Part shown: positions 1-7,937 of the stretch, piece after piece
Numbering within the stretch: position 1 is the stretch's first letter
Layout of the letters: each line of letters opens with the position of its first letter
Assembly: GCF_006438725.1 (NCBI RefSeq)
Contig: NZ_RCZD01000005.1
Span: 62,001-126,000, forward strand
DNA: 64,000 bases
Direction: 5' to 3'
Origin: Ewingella americana
GTDB taxonomy: Bacteria > Pseudomonadota > Gammaproteobacteria > Enterobacterales > Enterobacteriaceae
The notes under the pieces: model-generated
The model's input: the letters and a program-made list of their open reading frames with translations, nothing else
Database searches by the model: none
Told to the model about the DNA's origin: nothing
Program-made: the position numbers and the translations under genes

Positions 1-66
1 TATCCAAACTTACATTCTTACGTCGTTGTTTTCAGACGGCGGTTATTTGCAGGAGACCCGATCCCT

Positions 67-1527
67 ATGTCAGCCAATCAACAGAAACTCTCTTCCCATA
101 AATTATTTAAAACAGGCTTTTTTGCGGGCGGGAAATGGCAGGAAACCCAGGAAACCTTTGACGTGCTGAACCCGGCGACCGGCGACGTGGTGGCGAAAGT
201 GGCGAAAGCCGGTAGAGCAGAAACTGACGCGGCGATTAAGGCCGCCAGCGACGCGTTCCCGGCGTGGCGTAAAACCACCGCGAAAGCGCGTTCGGAAATC
301 TTGCACCGCTGGTATGAGCTGATGATCGAGAACAAGCAGTTCCTCGGTGAACTGATGGTGGCGGAACAGGGCAAACCGCTGAAGGAAGCGCTGGGTGAAG
401 TCGACTATGCCGCCAGCTTCCTGCAATGGTTCAGCGAAGAGGCCAAGCGCGCCAACGGTGAGATCATTCCGCCCGTAAAAGACGGTTCCCGCATCTTTGC
501 TACCCGTGAACCCATCGGCGTGGTTGCGGCTATCACGCCGTGGAACTTCCCGCTGGCGATGCTGACCCGCAAATTAGGCCCGGCGCTGGCCGCCGGCTGT
601 ACCGGGCTGATTAAACCGGCCAATAACACACCGCTTTCTGCTTTTGCGCTGCTCGAGTTGGCGCGTCTGGCGGGTGTGCCGGATGGCGTGATTAACGGCG
701 TTGCCGGTGACACGCACGCCATCAGCGATGCGATCATGGCAAGCTCTGCGGTACGTAAGATTTCGTTCACCGGCTCAACCGAAGTGGGTAAAACACTGGT
801 CCGTAACAGTGCCGACACCATGAAGAAAGTGTCGATGGAATTGGGCGGCAACGCACCTTACATTGTGTTTGATGATGCCGATCTGGAGGCCGCCGTGAAA
901 GGTGCCGTTACCTGTAAATTCCGCAACAGCGGTCAGGTCTGCGTCTGTATCAACCGGATCTATGTGCAGGACGGCGTCTATGATCGCTTCGTCACGCGGC
1001 TTGCCGAAGAAGTCCGCAAGTTGAAAGTTGGTAACGGGATGGATGAAGGCGTGGTGGTTGGCCCGCTGATTGACAGTAAAGGGCTGGAGAAAGTCGAGGA
1101 TCACGTGAAAGACGCACTCGAGAAAGGCGGGCGTCTGGTGGAAGGCGGACAGCGTCATCAGCTCGGCGGTAACTTCTTCCAGCCGACAGTGATTGCCGAT
1201 GCGACGGACGACATGAAAGTCGCTGAGGAAGAGACCTTTGGCCCACTGGCGGCCTGTTTCCGCTTTAAAACCGAAGAGGAAGTGATCCAGCGCGCTAACG
1301 CCACGCCGTTTGGTTTGGCGGCCTATTTCTATACCCAGAATCTGCAGCGCGTGTTCCGCGTGGCAGAGGCCATTGAAAGCGGCATGATTGGCATCAACGA
1401 ATGTGCGCTGTCGACGGAAGTCGCGCCATTTGGGGGGGTGAAAGAGTCCGGCTTAGGCCGTGAAGGGTCGGTACTGGGGCTGGAAGAGTATCTGCAGGTG
1501 AAGACGCTTCACCTGGGTAACTTGTAA
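67..1527 (+). CDS. gabD: NAD(P)-dependent succinate-semialdehyde dehydrogenase family protein
   Basis: Cytosolic aldehyde dehydrogenase of 486 aa that should oxidise succinate semialdehyde (last step of GABA degradation) or a related semialdehyde to the acid. The ALDH fold is complete: the TPWNFP nucleotide-binding segment (residues 158-163), FTGSTEVG (234-241), general-base Glu258 in MELGGNAP and catalytic Cys292 in FRNSGQVCVCINR. The VCVC pair at 291-294 is typical of GabD, which in some members is redox-sensitive. The ATG is preceded by GGAGA in a good position. The gene stands apart from gabT/gabP and is followed after 33 nt by the ribonuclease gene. Resemblance to E. coli GabD is clear but not close, and the C-terminal substrate loop differs, so the exact semialdehyde is uncertain. 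Confidence 0.85.
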   Translation: MSANQQKLSSHKLFKTGFFAGGKWQETQETFDVLNPATGDVVAKVAKAGRAETDAAIKAASDAFPAWRKTTAKARSEILHRWYELMIENKQFLGELMVAEQGKPLKEALGEVDYAASFLQWFSEEAKRANGEIIPPVKDGSRIFATREPIGVVAAITPWNFPLAMLTRKLGPALAAGCTGLIKPANNTPLSAFALLELARLAGVPDGVINGVAGDTHAISDAIMASSAVRKISFTGSTEVGKTLVRNSADTMKKVSMELGGNAPYIVFDDADLEAAVKGAVTCKFRNSGQVCVCINRIYVQDGVYDRFVTRLAEEVRKLKVGNGMDEGVVVGPLIDSKGLEKVEDHVKDALEKGGRLVEGGQRHQLGGNFFQPTVIADATDDMKVAEEETFGPLAACFRFKTEEEVIQRANATPFGLAAYFYTQNLQRVFRVAEAIESGMIGINECALSTEVAPFGGVKESGLGREGSVLGLEEYLQVKTLHLGNL

Positions 1528-1560
1528 AATCCCGGCGAACGACAAACTGACAGGATGATG

Positions 1561-2004
1561 ATGAATCGAATGACATGGCGATGCTGGCGCAGCCTCTGGC
1601 TAATATTGTGTTTAGAGCTGCTGGCTGGGGCGTTCCCGGCTGTCGCGTTAGCGCAACAATCTGACGCTACACTGGTGGCGCTGACCGCTGAACAAACCGT
1701 GGTGGGTTACCTGCGGCAGAATCATCGTCTGCCTGATTACTACGTGACCAAGAAACAGGCGCGGGCCGCGGGATGGGATGCCCGCGCCGGGAATTTGTGT
1801 CAAGTGCTGCCGGGCAAAGCCATTGGCGGTGACCGTTTTTCTAACCGGGAAGGGCGTTTGCCCAGTGCCGACAAACGGGTGTGGCGCGAGGCTGATATCA
1901 ATTACCGCTGCGGCCGCCGGGGCGCAGACAGAGTACTTTTCGCCAGTGATGGCCTGATTTATGTCAGCCGCGATCACTACAGACAATTTGTTCGGGTGGA
2001 GTGA
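1561..2004 (+). CDS. Secreted barnase-type guanyl-preferring ribonuclease
   Basis: Extracellular or periplasmic RNase of the barnase (N1/T1) family. The N-terminus has a hydrophobic signal peptide ending near VALA. The mature part matches barnase along its length: LPDYYVTK, GKAIGGDRFSNREG, WREADINY (general base Glu, barnase Glu73), the two catalytic arginines in CGRRGADR (Arg83/Arg87) and DHY (His102). All catalytic residues are kept, so it should be active. Two cysteines absent from classical barnase (in GNLCQV and INYRCG) could form a periplasmic disulfide. Three ATGs occur in a row; the third (1561) is chosen because AGGA sits 5 nt upstream. The stop codon overlaps the first possible barstar start, so toxin and inhibitor are co-transcribed. 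Confidence 0.85.
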   Translation: MNRMTWRCWRSLWLILCLELLAGAFPAVALAQQSDATLVALTAEQTVVGYLRQNHRLPDYYVTKKQARAAGWDARAGNLCQVLPGKAIGGDRFSNREGRLPSADKRVWREADINYRCGRRGADRVLFASDGLIYVSRDHYRQFVRVE

Positions 2005-2009
2005 ATTCG

Positions 2010-2306
2010 ATGAGTAAAATGGTCTTCGATTTTAATCACATCCCGGATTTAGCCACGTTTTATGGCGAGTTTGCGCGTCAGTTTGCGCTGAGTGAAAGCT
2101 TCGGTGCCAATCTGGATGCGCTCTGGGATGAAGTGACCGGTGGAATAAAATTGCCGGTTGAAATTGATTTTACCAATCTGTCTGCTGGCCGTAGACGGCG
2201 TTTTGGTGCGCTGATTTTGCTGTTCGAAGAGGCAGAGGAAGAGCTGGACGGCGGGTTGCGTTTCAATGTGTTGGAAAAACCCACGGCGCAGAAACATCAG
2301 GCGTGA
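2010..2306 (+). CDS. yhcO: Barstar-family ribonuclease inhibitor
   Basis: Cytoplasmic barstar-fold protein, here about 98 aa, resembling E. coli YhcO (shared RRRFGALILLF and EAEEELDGGLRFNV). It should bind the barnase-type RNase encoded just upstream and protect the cell from any enzyme that folds before export. The acidic helix expected to plug the RNase active site is represented by FGANLDALWDEV. A GTG at 2001 overlaps the ribonuclease stop codon, but GGTGGA lies directly against it, whereas the ATG at 2010 has this ribosome site at proper spacing, so 2010 is preferred. Pairing with the RNase is inferred from family and adjacency. Confidence 0.8.
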   Translation: MSKMVFDFNHIPDLATFYGEFARQFALSESFGANLDALWDEVTGGIKLPVEIDFTNLSAGRRRRFGALILLFEEAEEELDGGLRFNVLEKPTAQKHQA

Positions 2307-2316
2307 GTGAGCTGAA

Positions 2317-2346
2317 AAAAAAACCACCGCAACGTCGTGCGGTGGC
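2317..2346 (-). terminator. Intrinsic terminator of darP
   Basis: An 8-bp perfect stem (CCACCGCA at 2325-2332, TGCGGTGG at 2339-2346) is flanked on its left by eight A residues, giving a U-run for minus-strand transcripts. It lies 27 nt past the darP stop codon. On the plus strand the T-run is weak. Confidence 0.75.
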
Positions 2347-2373
2347 TCGGTTTCATGCACCCAGATGAGTCAA

Positions 2374-2925
2374 TTACATCTCTTTGGCTTCGGCCAGTTC
2401 GCGCAGATATTGGAAAATCTGACGATAAGATTTAGGCGGCTTATTGGTCGCCTTCTCTTTTTGGGCATTGCGGATCAGCGCGCGCAGTTGCTGGCGATCG
2501 GCATTCGGGTAGAGATCGAGCACGGCAGGAACGGCGTCATCGCCTTCTTCTACTAAACGGTCACGCAGCACTTCCAGTTTGTGGAACAGGGAAACCTGCT
2601 GGTTGTGGCGGTTTTTCAGCTTGTCGAGTGCTGTGGTGATCGGCTCAACGTCGCGCGAGCGCAGCATTTTACCAATCAGTTGCATCTGACGACGGCGGCC
2701 CTCTTTTTTGATCTTCTGCGCCAAATCGATTGCGGCGCGCAGGTCTTCGTCGAGCGGCAGTTTATCGAGCGAGTTCTTGCCCAGATCGACCATCTCCTGG
2801 CCCAGATCTTTCAGAACTTCGGCGTCGCGCTTAATTTCACTTTTACTGACCCAGATGATCTCATCATCTTCTTCGTTCTCATTTTCAGGAACGTCATCGG
2901 ACCAGTCGTCAATTTTCTTTGTCAT
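2374..2925 (-). CDS. darP: Dual-action ribosomal maturation protein DarP (YjgA)
   Basis: Small, highly charged cytosolic protein of 183 aa that associates with late 50S ribosomal precursors and promotes peptidyl-transferase-centre maturation. The family signature is clear: an acidic N-terminus ([23 protein letters not shown]), then the helical [17 protein letters not shown] and the basic [19 protein letters not shown] segment, and a C-terminal [11 protein letters not shown]. Length agrees with E. coli YjgA. It is divergent from pmbA, the arrangement also found in E. coli, and ends at its own terminator. Confidence 0.93.
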   Translation of the reverse strand: MTKKIDDWSDDVPENENEEDDEIIWVSKSEIKRDAEVLKDLGQEMVDLGKNSLDKLPLDEDLRAAIDLAQKIKKEGRRRQMQLIGKMLRSRDVEPITTALDKLKNRHNQQVSLFHKLEVLRDRLVEEGDDAVPAVLDLYPNADRQQLRALIRNAQKEKATNKPPKSYRQIFQYLRELAEAKEM

Positions 2926-3143
2926 GGGGCGCTTTCTCTTTCCCGGGAATAGCCGTTGGGATATTCCTGTCAGCTTGATTGTGCTTTATTGCATGGCGGC
3001 ATTATGCATGGTTATGTTTAATACCTCCACGTTCTGTTGCAGATTAAGCCGTATCTGGCCGGTCTGAGTGCGAAATTCACCTGACTCTCTGTTAGACTCA
3101 ATGGCAACAACACCCCTTTATTATCATAAGTGATGGCAGGCTG

Positions 3144-4484
3144 ATGAACGTAGTCAATCAAGTTGCAGAACAGCGTAAGACACTGGAACAGGCCGTAGCT
3201 CAGGCTCTGGAATTGGCGAAAGCAGGTTCAGATGCGGCTGAAGTGGCGGTCAGTAAAACCACCGGTATTGGCATCAGCACCCGTTTTGGCGACGTAGAAA
3301 ACGTCGAATTCAACAGTGATGGTGCACTCGGTATCACGGTCTATCATCAGAACCGTAAAGGCAGCGCGTCGTCTACCGATCTCAGCGCCGATGCGATTTC
3401 ACGCACGGTGCAGGCCGCGCTGGATATCGCCCGCTTTACCTCGCCGGATCCCTTTGCCGGTGTCGCCGATCGTGACATGCTGGCGTTCGAAGCGCCGGAT
3501 CTTGACTTGTTCCACCCGACCGAGCTCGACGCCGATCGCGGTATCGAATTGGCCGCGCGCGCAGAGCAGGCAGCCCTGGCGGCAGATAAGCGTATCACCA
3601 ACAGCGAAGGTGGCAGTTTCAACAGCCACTACGGTATCCGCGTGTTCGGCAACAGCCACGGTATGCTGCAAAGCTACTGCTCGACCCGCCACTCCATTTC
3701 TGCCTCGGTGATTGCTGAACATAACGGCGATATGGAACGCGATTATGCTTACACCATTGCCCGCAGTATGAGTGATTTGGCCAATCCTGAGTGGGTCGGT
3801 GCCGAGTGCGCCCGCCGTACGCTGTCCCGTCTTTCTCCACGCAAATTGACCACCCGGCATGCCCCGGTACTGTTCGCCGCTGAAGTGGCGACCGGCCTGT
3901 TTGGTCATTTGGTCGGTGCGATCAGCGGTGGCAGCATTTACCGCAAATCCTCTTTCCTGCTCGACAGTCTGGGCAAACAGATTCTGCCGGAATGGCTGAC
4001 TATCGAAGAGCACCCGCATCTGTTGCAGGGGCTGGCGTCAACGCCGTTCGACAGCGAAGGGGTGCGCACCGAGCGCCGCGATATCATTAAAGATGGCGTG
4101 TTGCAGAACTGGCTGATGACCTGTTATTCCGCACGTAAGCTCGGCTTGCAAACCACGGGGCACGCGGGCGGCATCCATAACTGGCGCATTGCCGGTCAGG
4201 GCGATGACTTCGCCGCGATGCTGCGCAAGATGGACAAAGGTCTGGTGGTGACGGAGTTGATGGGCCAGGGCGTCAGTGGTGTCACCGGTGACTATTCGCG
4301 CGGCGCGGCGGGTTTCTGGGTCGAAAACGGCGAGATTCAGTATCCGGTCAGCGAAATAACCATCGCCGGTAACCTGAAAGACATGTGGCGCAATATGGTG
4401 AGCATCGGTAGTGATATCGAAACCCGCAGCAACATTCAGTGCGGCTCGGTGCTGTTGTCACAAATGAAAATCGCTGGCGAATAA
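3144..4484 (+). CDS. pmbA: Metalloprotease PmbA/TldE
   Basis: Subunit of the heterodimeric TldD/TldE(PmbA) metalloprotease, which degrades unfolded peptides and in E. coli takes part in microcin B17 maturation and CcdA antitoxin turnover. The 446-aa protein matches E. coli PmbA closely through [39 protein letters not shown] and the C-terminal [15 protein letters not shown]. As in the family, the metal-binding motif belongs to the TldD partner, which is not in this window. Transcribed alone, divergently from darP, with AGG close upstream of the ATG. Confidence 0.95.
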   Translation: MNVVNQVAEQRKTLEQAVAQALELAKAGSDAAEVAVSKTTGIGISTRFGDVENVEFNSDGALGITVYHQNRKGSASSTDLSADAISRTVQAALDIARFTSPDPFAGVADRDMLAFEAPDLDLFHPTELDADRGIELAARAEQAALAADKRITNSEGGSFNSHYGIRVFGNSHGMLQSYCSTRHSISASVIAEHNGDMERDYAYTIARSMSDLANPEWVGAECARRTLSRLSPRKLTTRHAPVLFAAEVATGLFGHLVGAISGGSIYRKSSFLLDSLGKQILPEWLTIEEHPHLLQGLASTPFDSEGVRTERRDIIKDGVLQNWLMTCYSARKLGLQTTGHAGGIHNWRIAGQGDDFAAMLRKMDKGLVVTELMGQGVSGVTGDYSRGAAGFWVENGEIQYPVSEITIAGNLKDMWRNMVSIGSDIETRSNIQCGSVLLSQMKIAGE

Positions 4485-4639
4485 CGCCTTTCACTTTCTT
4501 CCTCGCAGCGGCTGCCCGGTCGCTGCGTCAATTCTTTACAAAAAAGTAATGCCACTTTCTCCTCTCTCAGCCTATTTTTAGTAAGCCTTACAAGTAATGT
4601 CGTTTTATCCAATAAGACTTAAAACAAGCGAGAATAAAT

Positions 4640-5026
4640 ATGCGTAAACATCTGATGGCGTTAGCAGTGGTAGCAATGTTAGGCAGCAGCACGGTCGCAC
4701 TGGCGGCAGATTTAGAAGCGGACATGAACACCATTTCCGATAATTACAGCAAGGTCTTGAAAGCAGACAATGCCAATGATTTCACCGCAGGTCTGTCCGG
4801 TATGAAAGCTGCCGCTCAGGATGCCAAAAAAGCCACGCCGCCGAAACTGAAAGGTCAGGACGCCAATAGCCCGCAAATGCAGGACTATCACAAAGGCCTC
4901 GACACCCTAATCGGCCAGATTGATAAAGCGTCAGAACTGGTAAAAGCGGGCAAACTGGATGAAGCGAAGAAGGAAGCCGAAGGGTTTAAAGCGACGCGTA
5001 ACGAGAACCATAAGAAGTTTAAGTAA
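4640..5026 (+). CDS. cybC: Soluble cytochrome b562
   Basis: Periplasmic four-helix-bundle haem protein of 128 aa. A signal peptide (MRKHLMALAVVAMLGSS…ALA) should be cut before ADLEADM, giving a 106-residue mature protein. The axial ligands of E. coli cytochrome b562 are retained: Met7 of the mature chain and the C-terminal His in RNENHKKFK. No CXXCH is present, so haem is expected to be non-covalent. The physiological electron partner is unknown in general. Monocistronic, followed at once by a strong palindromic terminator. Confidence 0.93.
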   Translation: MRKHLMALAVVAMLGSSTVALAADLEADMNTISDNYSKVLKADNANDFTAGLSGMKAAAQDAKKATPPKLKGQDANSPQMQDYHKGLDTLIGQIDKASELVKAGKLDEAKKEAEGFKATRNENHKKFK

Positions 5027-5049
5027 CGATTTTTGATAGTTTTAATCGT

Positions 5050-5075
5050 AAGGGCTCAGCATGCTGAGCCCTTAT
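5050..5075. terminator. Bidirectional terminator between cybC and rnk
   Basis: A perfect 24-nt palindrome with stem AAGGGCTCAG and its complement around CATG (5050-5073) lies between the convergent cybC and rnk stops. It is followed by ATCAATTTTG on the plus side and preceded by a T/A-rich stretch on the minus side. A very similar hairpin lies after mtgA (47908-47942). Confidence 0.7.
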
Positions 5076-5083
5076 CAATTTTG

Positions 5084-5494
5084 TTAACGGCGTAACTCGC
5101 CGCTTGCCTCTGGCTGGTATAGCAATTCCAGCACATCAATCCGGCTCTCTTTGCCGTTGGGCATCGTCCAGGTGATGCTGCTGCCAACGCGCAGGCCAAG
5201 CAGTGCAGCACCGAGCGGTGCCATCACCGATAATTGCTCGTCGGTGTCTTTCAGCGCCGCCGGATAGACCAGCGTGCGGATATGTTCTTCGCCTTCTTTG
5301 CCCTGCGTGAAGCGCACCTTACTGTTCATCGTCACGACGTCGGCAGGCATGTCCTGCGGCGGCAGGATTTCAGCGCGATCCAGTTCCTCGTTCAATGCCT
5401 CTGCAACTGGGTTGTTGGCGTAAGCCGCCTGCGCCAGGAGATTATCTAAACGTTCTGCATCAAGCTCATTGATGGTCAGGGTCGGTTTGCTCAT
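5084..5494 (-). CDS. rnk: Nucleoside diphosphate kinase regulator Rnk
   Basis: 136-aa cytosolic protein of the Rnk/GreA-C family: a short N-terminal coiled coil ([17 protein letters not shown]) followed by a FKBP-like GreA C-terminal domain ([19 protein letters not shown]…MPNGKE). Members bind RNA polymerase near the secondary channel and affect nucleoside-diphosphate kinase and alginate output. The start at 5494 is chosen because [12 protein letters not shown] is the family N-terminus and AGGA lies at good spacing; an in-frame ATG 75 nt further upstream would overlap the leader. Expression is probably controlled by the terminator in its 5' leader. Confidence 0.93.
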   Translation of the reverse strand: MSKPTLTINELDAERLDNLLAQAAYANNPVAEALNEELDRAEILPPQDMPADVVTMNSKVRFTQGKEGEEHIRTLVYPAALKDTDEQLSVMAPLGAALLGLRVGSSITWTMPNGKESRIDVLELLYQPEASGELRR

Positions 5495-5561
5495 AGCATT
5501 TTTCCTATTTCCTTTTGTCTCGTCAGCCGCATGGATGGCGTAGGGATTGGCAGTGTTGCCG

Positions 5562-5621
5562 GTTTTCAAAAAGCAACACCCCCGCGCATTTGCGCAGGGG
5601 TGTCAGTGTTTTGTCTTCTAT
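5562..5621 (-). ncRNA. rnk leader (putative transcription attenuator)
   Basis: On the minus strand, about 70 nt before the rnk ATG, a strong hairpin (ACACCCC at 5576-5582 paired with GGGGTGT at 5597-5603, plus inner GCGC/GCGC around ATTT) is followed by TTGCTTTTTG. This is a textbook premature terminator inside the rnk 5' leader and fits the gammaproteobacterial 'rnk leader' attenuator class. A candidate -10 (TAGTAT, 5628-5633 read on the minus strand) would start the RNA near 5621. The signal sensed is unknown, and the exact ends are inferred. Confidence 0.6.
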
Positions 5622-5895
5622 ACATTGATACTAGGCGGAGATAGCCGAAAAGGGAAGCCTCACTCTATTCATTCAATGCTGTGAAAATTCCTATTACCAG
5701 TCAAATACCCTGAGCGGATGCTATCGCGGCAGCGGTATCCCCAGATTAATCTCAGTTTTGAGAATGTGATCTGCTTAGGTCATGACATTTCCAGTTCGAA
5801 CTGGAAAAAAACCGGCTACACAGGAAATCCTCTTACGGTTAGGGTAAAGACAGACGAAATTAGGTATTGCACGACAAGGAGAGAGGTAATCGCGA
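5622..5895 (+). promoter_or_regulatory. Regulatory region upstream of the catabolic island operon
   Basis: Non-coding stretch between the rnk leader and the first island gene. It holds a perfect 20-nt inverted repeat, TTTCCAGTTCGAACTGGAAA (5789-5808), with no loop, which looks like a dimeric operator rather than a terminator. Just upstream, AATGTGATCTGC (5765-5776) is a good CRP half-site, but the second half is displaced. The ribosome site is AAGGAGAGAGG before a GTG start. The operator could serve the PRD regulator at 13072-14991; that is inference. Confidence 0.45.
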
Positions 5896-6243
5896 GTGAA
5901 TAATGCAATCGCATCTGTGAATACGACGAGACAAATTAGTCTGGAAGATGCACCAGCAACCACCGAGAAAGTGTTGAAAGATATTCAGACGATGTTAAAT
6001 GCTGAAAATATCTATACCAATGATGTCCAGCAGCAGATGTTGACCTCTCATGTTAAGGCGATGGTATTACGTTCAATTACCGGCGAGGCATTACCTGACG
6101 TGGAAAAAGAGCTGTTTGACGAAATATCGGCTGATTCTATGCGAATGGCAGAACAGGTGGTTGACCTGTTCGGAAATTTACCGATTGAGGAGGCCTATTT
6201 ACTCTCGGTGCATTTCGAAGTCGCGAAAGACAACAATTCATAA
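5896..6243 (+). CDS. Small single-domain PRD protein
   Basis: 115-aa soluble protein consisting essentially of one PTS-regulation-domain (PRD)-like helical bundle. The core is SHVKAMVLRSITGEALP … EEAYLLSVHFEVAK, with histidines at 52 and 106 in the places where PRDs carry phosphorylatable His. There is no DNA- or RNA-binding domain, so it cannot be an antiterminator on its own; it may sense PTS phosphorylation or bind the large PRD regulator at the end of the island. It starts with GTG behind AAGGAGAGAGG and is 22 nt from the SFCGS gene, so it leads the operon. The coding sequence is more AT-rich than the genes after it. Family assignment fair, function unknown. Confidence 0.7.
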   Translation: MNNAIASVNTTRQISLEDAPATTEKVLKDIQTMLNAENIYTNDVQQQMLTSHVKAMVLRSITGEALPDVEKELFDEISADSMRMAEQVVDLFGNLPIEEAYLLSVHFEVAKDNNS

Positions 6244-6265
6244 TTATTTATCAGGAGATTAAATC

Positions 6266-6631
6266 ATGGGACAAATTACTGTTGTTATCGGCGACCGTTT
6301 AGGTAAAGGCCAGAAAGTTGCAGCCGGTGTTGAAGCTGCAGGCGGCCGTGCCGTTGTGGTACCGGGCGTTGCAGCTGACATGAAACTAGGCGACGTGATG
6401 AAAGCAGAAAATGCCACCTTTGGCATCTCCTTCTGTGGCAGTGGCGGCGCGGGCGCAATTACCGCGCAAACAAAATATGGATATAAAGCCAAATACGGTA
6501 TGCGCTCTGTGGATGAAGGCGTCACCGCCATTAATGAAGGCTGCAATGTATTAGGTTTCGGATTTATGGATAAAGAAGAGCTAGGTCAAAGATTGGTTGA
6601 AGCCTATATCAAGAAATTCGGCCAACCGTAA
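6266..6631 (+). CDS. Glycine-rich SFCGS-family protein (putative soluble transport component)
   Basis: 121-aa soluble protein of the 'glycine-rich SFCGS' family, always found with DUF4310-4312 genes. It begins ITVVIGDRLGKGQKVAAGVE and has the signature TFGISFCGSGGAGAITAQ around residues 51-68, with Cys57. The CGSGGAGAIT loop resembles the phosphocysteine loop of lactose/ascorbate-type PTS EIIB proteins (CGSGxGTS) and the CNTGAG loop of YhfU-like proteins; that link is my inference. Residues after it (KYGMRSVDEGV, NVLGFGFMDKEELG) are typical of the family. A strong AGGAG precedes the ATG, and the stop overlaps the next start (TAATG). Function is not established. Confidence 0.75.
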   Translation: MGQITVVIGDRLGKGQKVAAGVEAAGGRAVVVPGVAADMKLGDVMKAENATFGISFCGSGGAGAITAQTKYGYKAKYGMRSVDEGVTAINEGCNVLGFGFMDKEELGQRLVEAYIKKFGQP

Positions 6632-6927
6632 TGAAACAACAATTAACCACCACGGTGCGGGTTGAAGGGAAAGGCGAAAGTAAAGCTGCTGCCTTTTCTT
6701 CTGCACTCAGTCAGGTTCAGCGAACTGTTCTTAAGTCGACGCAAAATATCTTGCTGCGCATCGAACCGCAGGACGTCAAGGTAATTACGGCGGAAGAAAC
6801 GGTAAAAAGGGAAAAATTCCTGTTCTTTTTTCTGGCCAGGGAAAGAAAAAGTTATTACGTGGCGTTAGACATTACCGTCAATTTGACGGCAATAAATACT
6901 GACCAGGTCGTTTTTGTCACAAAATAA
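6631..6927 (+). CDS. DUF4312 family protein
   Basis: 98-aa soluble protein of a family named only as DUF4312, found in the same operons as the SFCGS protein. The N-terminal half is basic and Ser/Ala-rich (VRVEGKGESKAAAFSSALSQVQRTV). The middle carries LLRIEPQDVKVITAEE, and a hydrophobic FLFFFLARERKSYYVALDITVNL follows, perhaps a strand contacting the membrane partners. It overlaps the SFCGS stop codon by one base, so the two are translationally coupled and probably form a complex. No catalytic motif is visible. An ERIC element separates it from the DUF4311 gene. Confidence 0.75.
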   Translation: MKQQLTTTVRVEGKGESKAAAFSSALSQVQRTVLKSTQNILLRIEPQDVKVITAEETVKREKFLFFFLARERKSYYVALDITVNLTAINTDQVVFVTK

Positions 6928-6967
6928 GAGACAACAGTCTCAAGTATATTTTCCTGATTAATGGCTC

Positions 6968-7094
6968 TATACCCAAAATAATTCGAGCTGTAGGAAGGCG
7001 GCAAACGAGCGAACCCCGATGAGCTTACTCAGGTAAGTGATTCGGGTGAGTGAGAGCAGCCAACGCATCTGCAGCTTGAAGTATGAAGGGTATA
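6968..7094 (+). repeat. ERIC element (copy 1, inside the island operon)
   Basis: 127-bp imperfect palindrome typical of Enterobacterial Repetitive Intergenic Consensus elements. It starts TATACCC, carries the conserved core GAGCTTACTCAGGTAAGTGA and ends GAAGGGTATA. It lies between the DUF4312 and DUF4311 genes of one apparent operon. ERIC copies within operons can fold in RNA and affect processing or downstream expression. Copies 2 and 3 (14994-15119, 18738-18862) are in the opposite orientation. Confidence 0.92.
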
Positions 7095-7127
7095 AAAATG
7101 TTAGCTATATAATGACAAGGATAACTG

Positions 7128-7904
7128 ATGTTTTTAATTATTTTATTTAAGTCGCTTATTATCGGCGGATTGGTGGGTGTGGGCGTTGGTGCAGGTGCTG
7201 CACGTATGTTCCACGCACCGAACGTGCAAGGGATGGGGGCTTTTCGTACTCTTGGGGAATTAAATTCCTGTGAAGGCGATCCGGCTTCGCATTTCTCGTT
7301 TGGTCTGGGCTTCTTCTTCAACGCCTGGGCGTCTTCCGTCGCAGCAGGCTCGTTCACACAAGACGTAGACCACCGCATCATTCCTCACTGGGCCGCCGCT
7401 GCGTTAATGTTTAAAAACCGTAACGTTGCACAAACCCTGCATGACCCACGCAAGATGGCCATTGCCGGTGCTGTTATCGGCATGATTGTCGTCGCTTTCC
7501 TCAATACCACCGCCTCCGCTGTCCCCGCATCGCTGCAAGTGACTGCGGTGAAAGTGTTGGTACCGGCTGCCAACCTGTTGGTTAACACTGTCATGCCCGT
7601 GATTTTCTGGCTGGCGGCGATTGACGCAGGACGTCGCTCCGGTTTCTGGGCCACTATTTTTGGCGGTCTGGCGCAGATGATCATGGGTAACGCTGTACCG
7701 GGTCTGGTACTGGGTATCCTGATCGGTAAGGGCGTCGAAGAGGGCGGCTGGAACCACGTCACTAAAGTGATGATGGCGGCCATTATCGCGCTGTTCGTGC
7801 TCAGCGGGTTCTTCCGCGGCTTCGATGTGAAACTGCTGCAATCTTTCATGCTGGACGTCCCAACATGGCTGAACGGCATTCACAACTCTCTCAGCGGCAA
7901 GTAA
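7128..7904 (+). CDS. DUF4311 family membrane protein (putative transporter subunit)
   Basis: 258-aa integral inner-membrane protein with about six hydrophobic segments (roughly residues 2-26, 60-80, 113-133, 141-170, 180-205, 214-235), many rich in Gly and Ala. The segment after the first helix, GAFRTLGELNSCEGDPASHFSFGLGFFFNAW, is the most characteristic part, and its polar residues suggest a substrate or ion site. The family is annotated only as DUF4311 and co-occurs with DUF4310, DUF4312 and SFCGS proteins. It is the first gene after the ERIC element and is followed after 33 nt by the DUF4310 gene. A role as one half of a membrane transporter is inferred from topology and operon. Confidence 0.75.
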   Translation: MFLIILFKSLIIGGLVGVGVGAGAARMFHAPNVQGMGAFRTLGELNSCEGDPASHFSFGLGFFFNAWASSVAAGSFTQDVDHRIIPHWAAAALMFKNRNVAQTLHDPRKMAIAGAVIGMIVVAFLNTTASAVPASLQVTAVKVLVPAANLLVNTVMPVIFWLAAIDAGRRSGFWATIFGGLAQMIMGNAVPGLVLGILIGKGVEEGGWNHVTKVMMAAIIALFVLSGFFRGFDVKLLQSFMLDVPTWLNGIHNSLSGK

Positions 7905-7937
7905 CTTCGCGAATAAATAGAACTGGAGCTTATGACA

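Noticed and set aside
5718-5903. 61-aa plus-strand frame before the PRD gene
   Set aside because: It spans the palindromic operator region, has no ribosome site and resembles no protein family.
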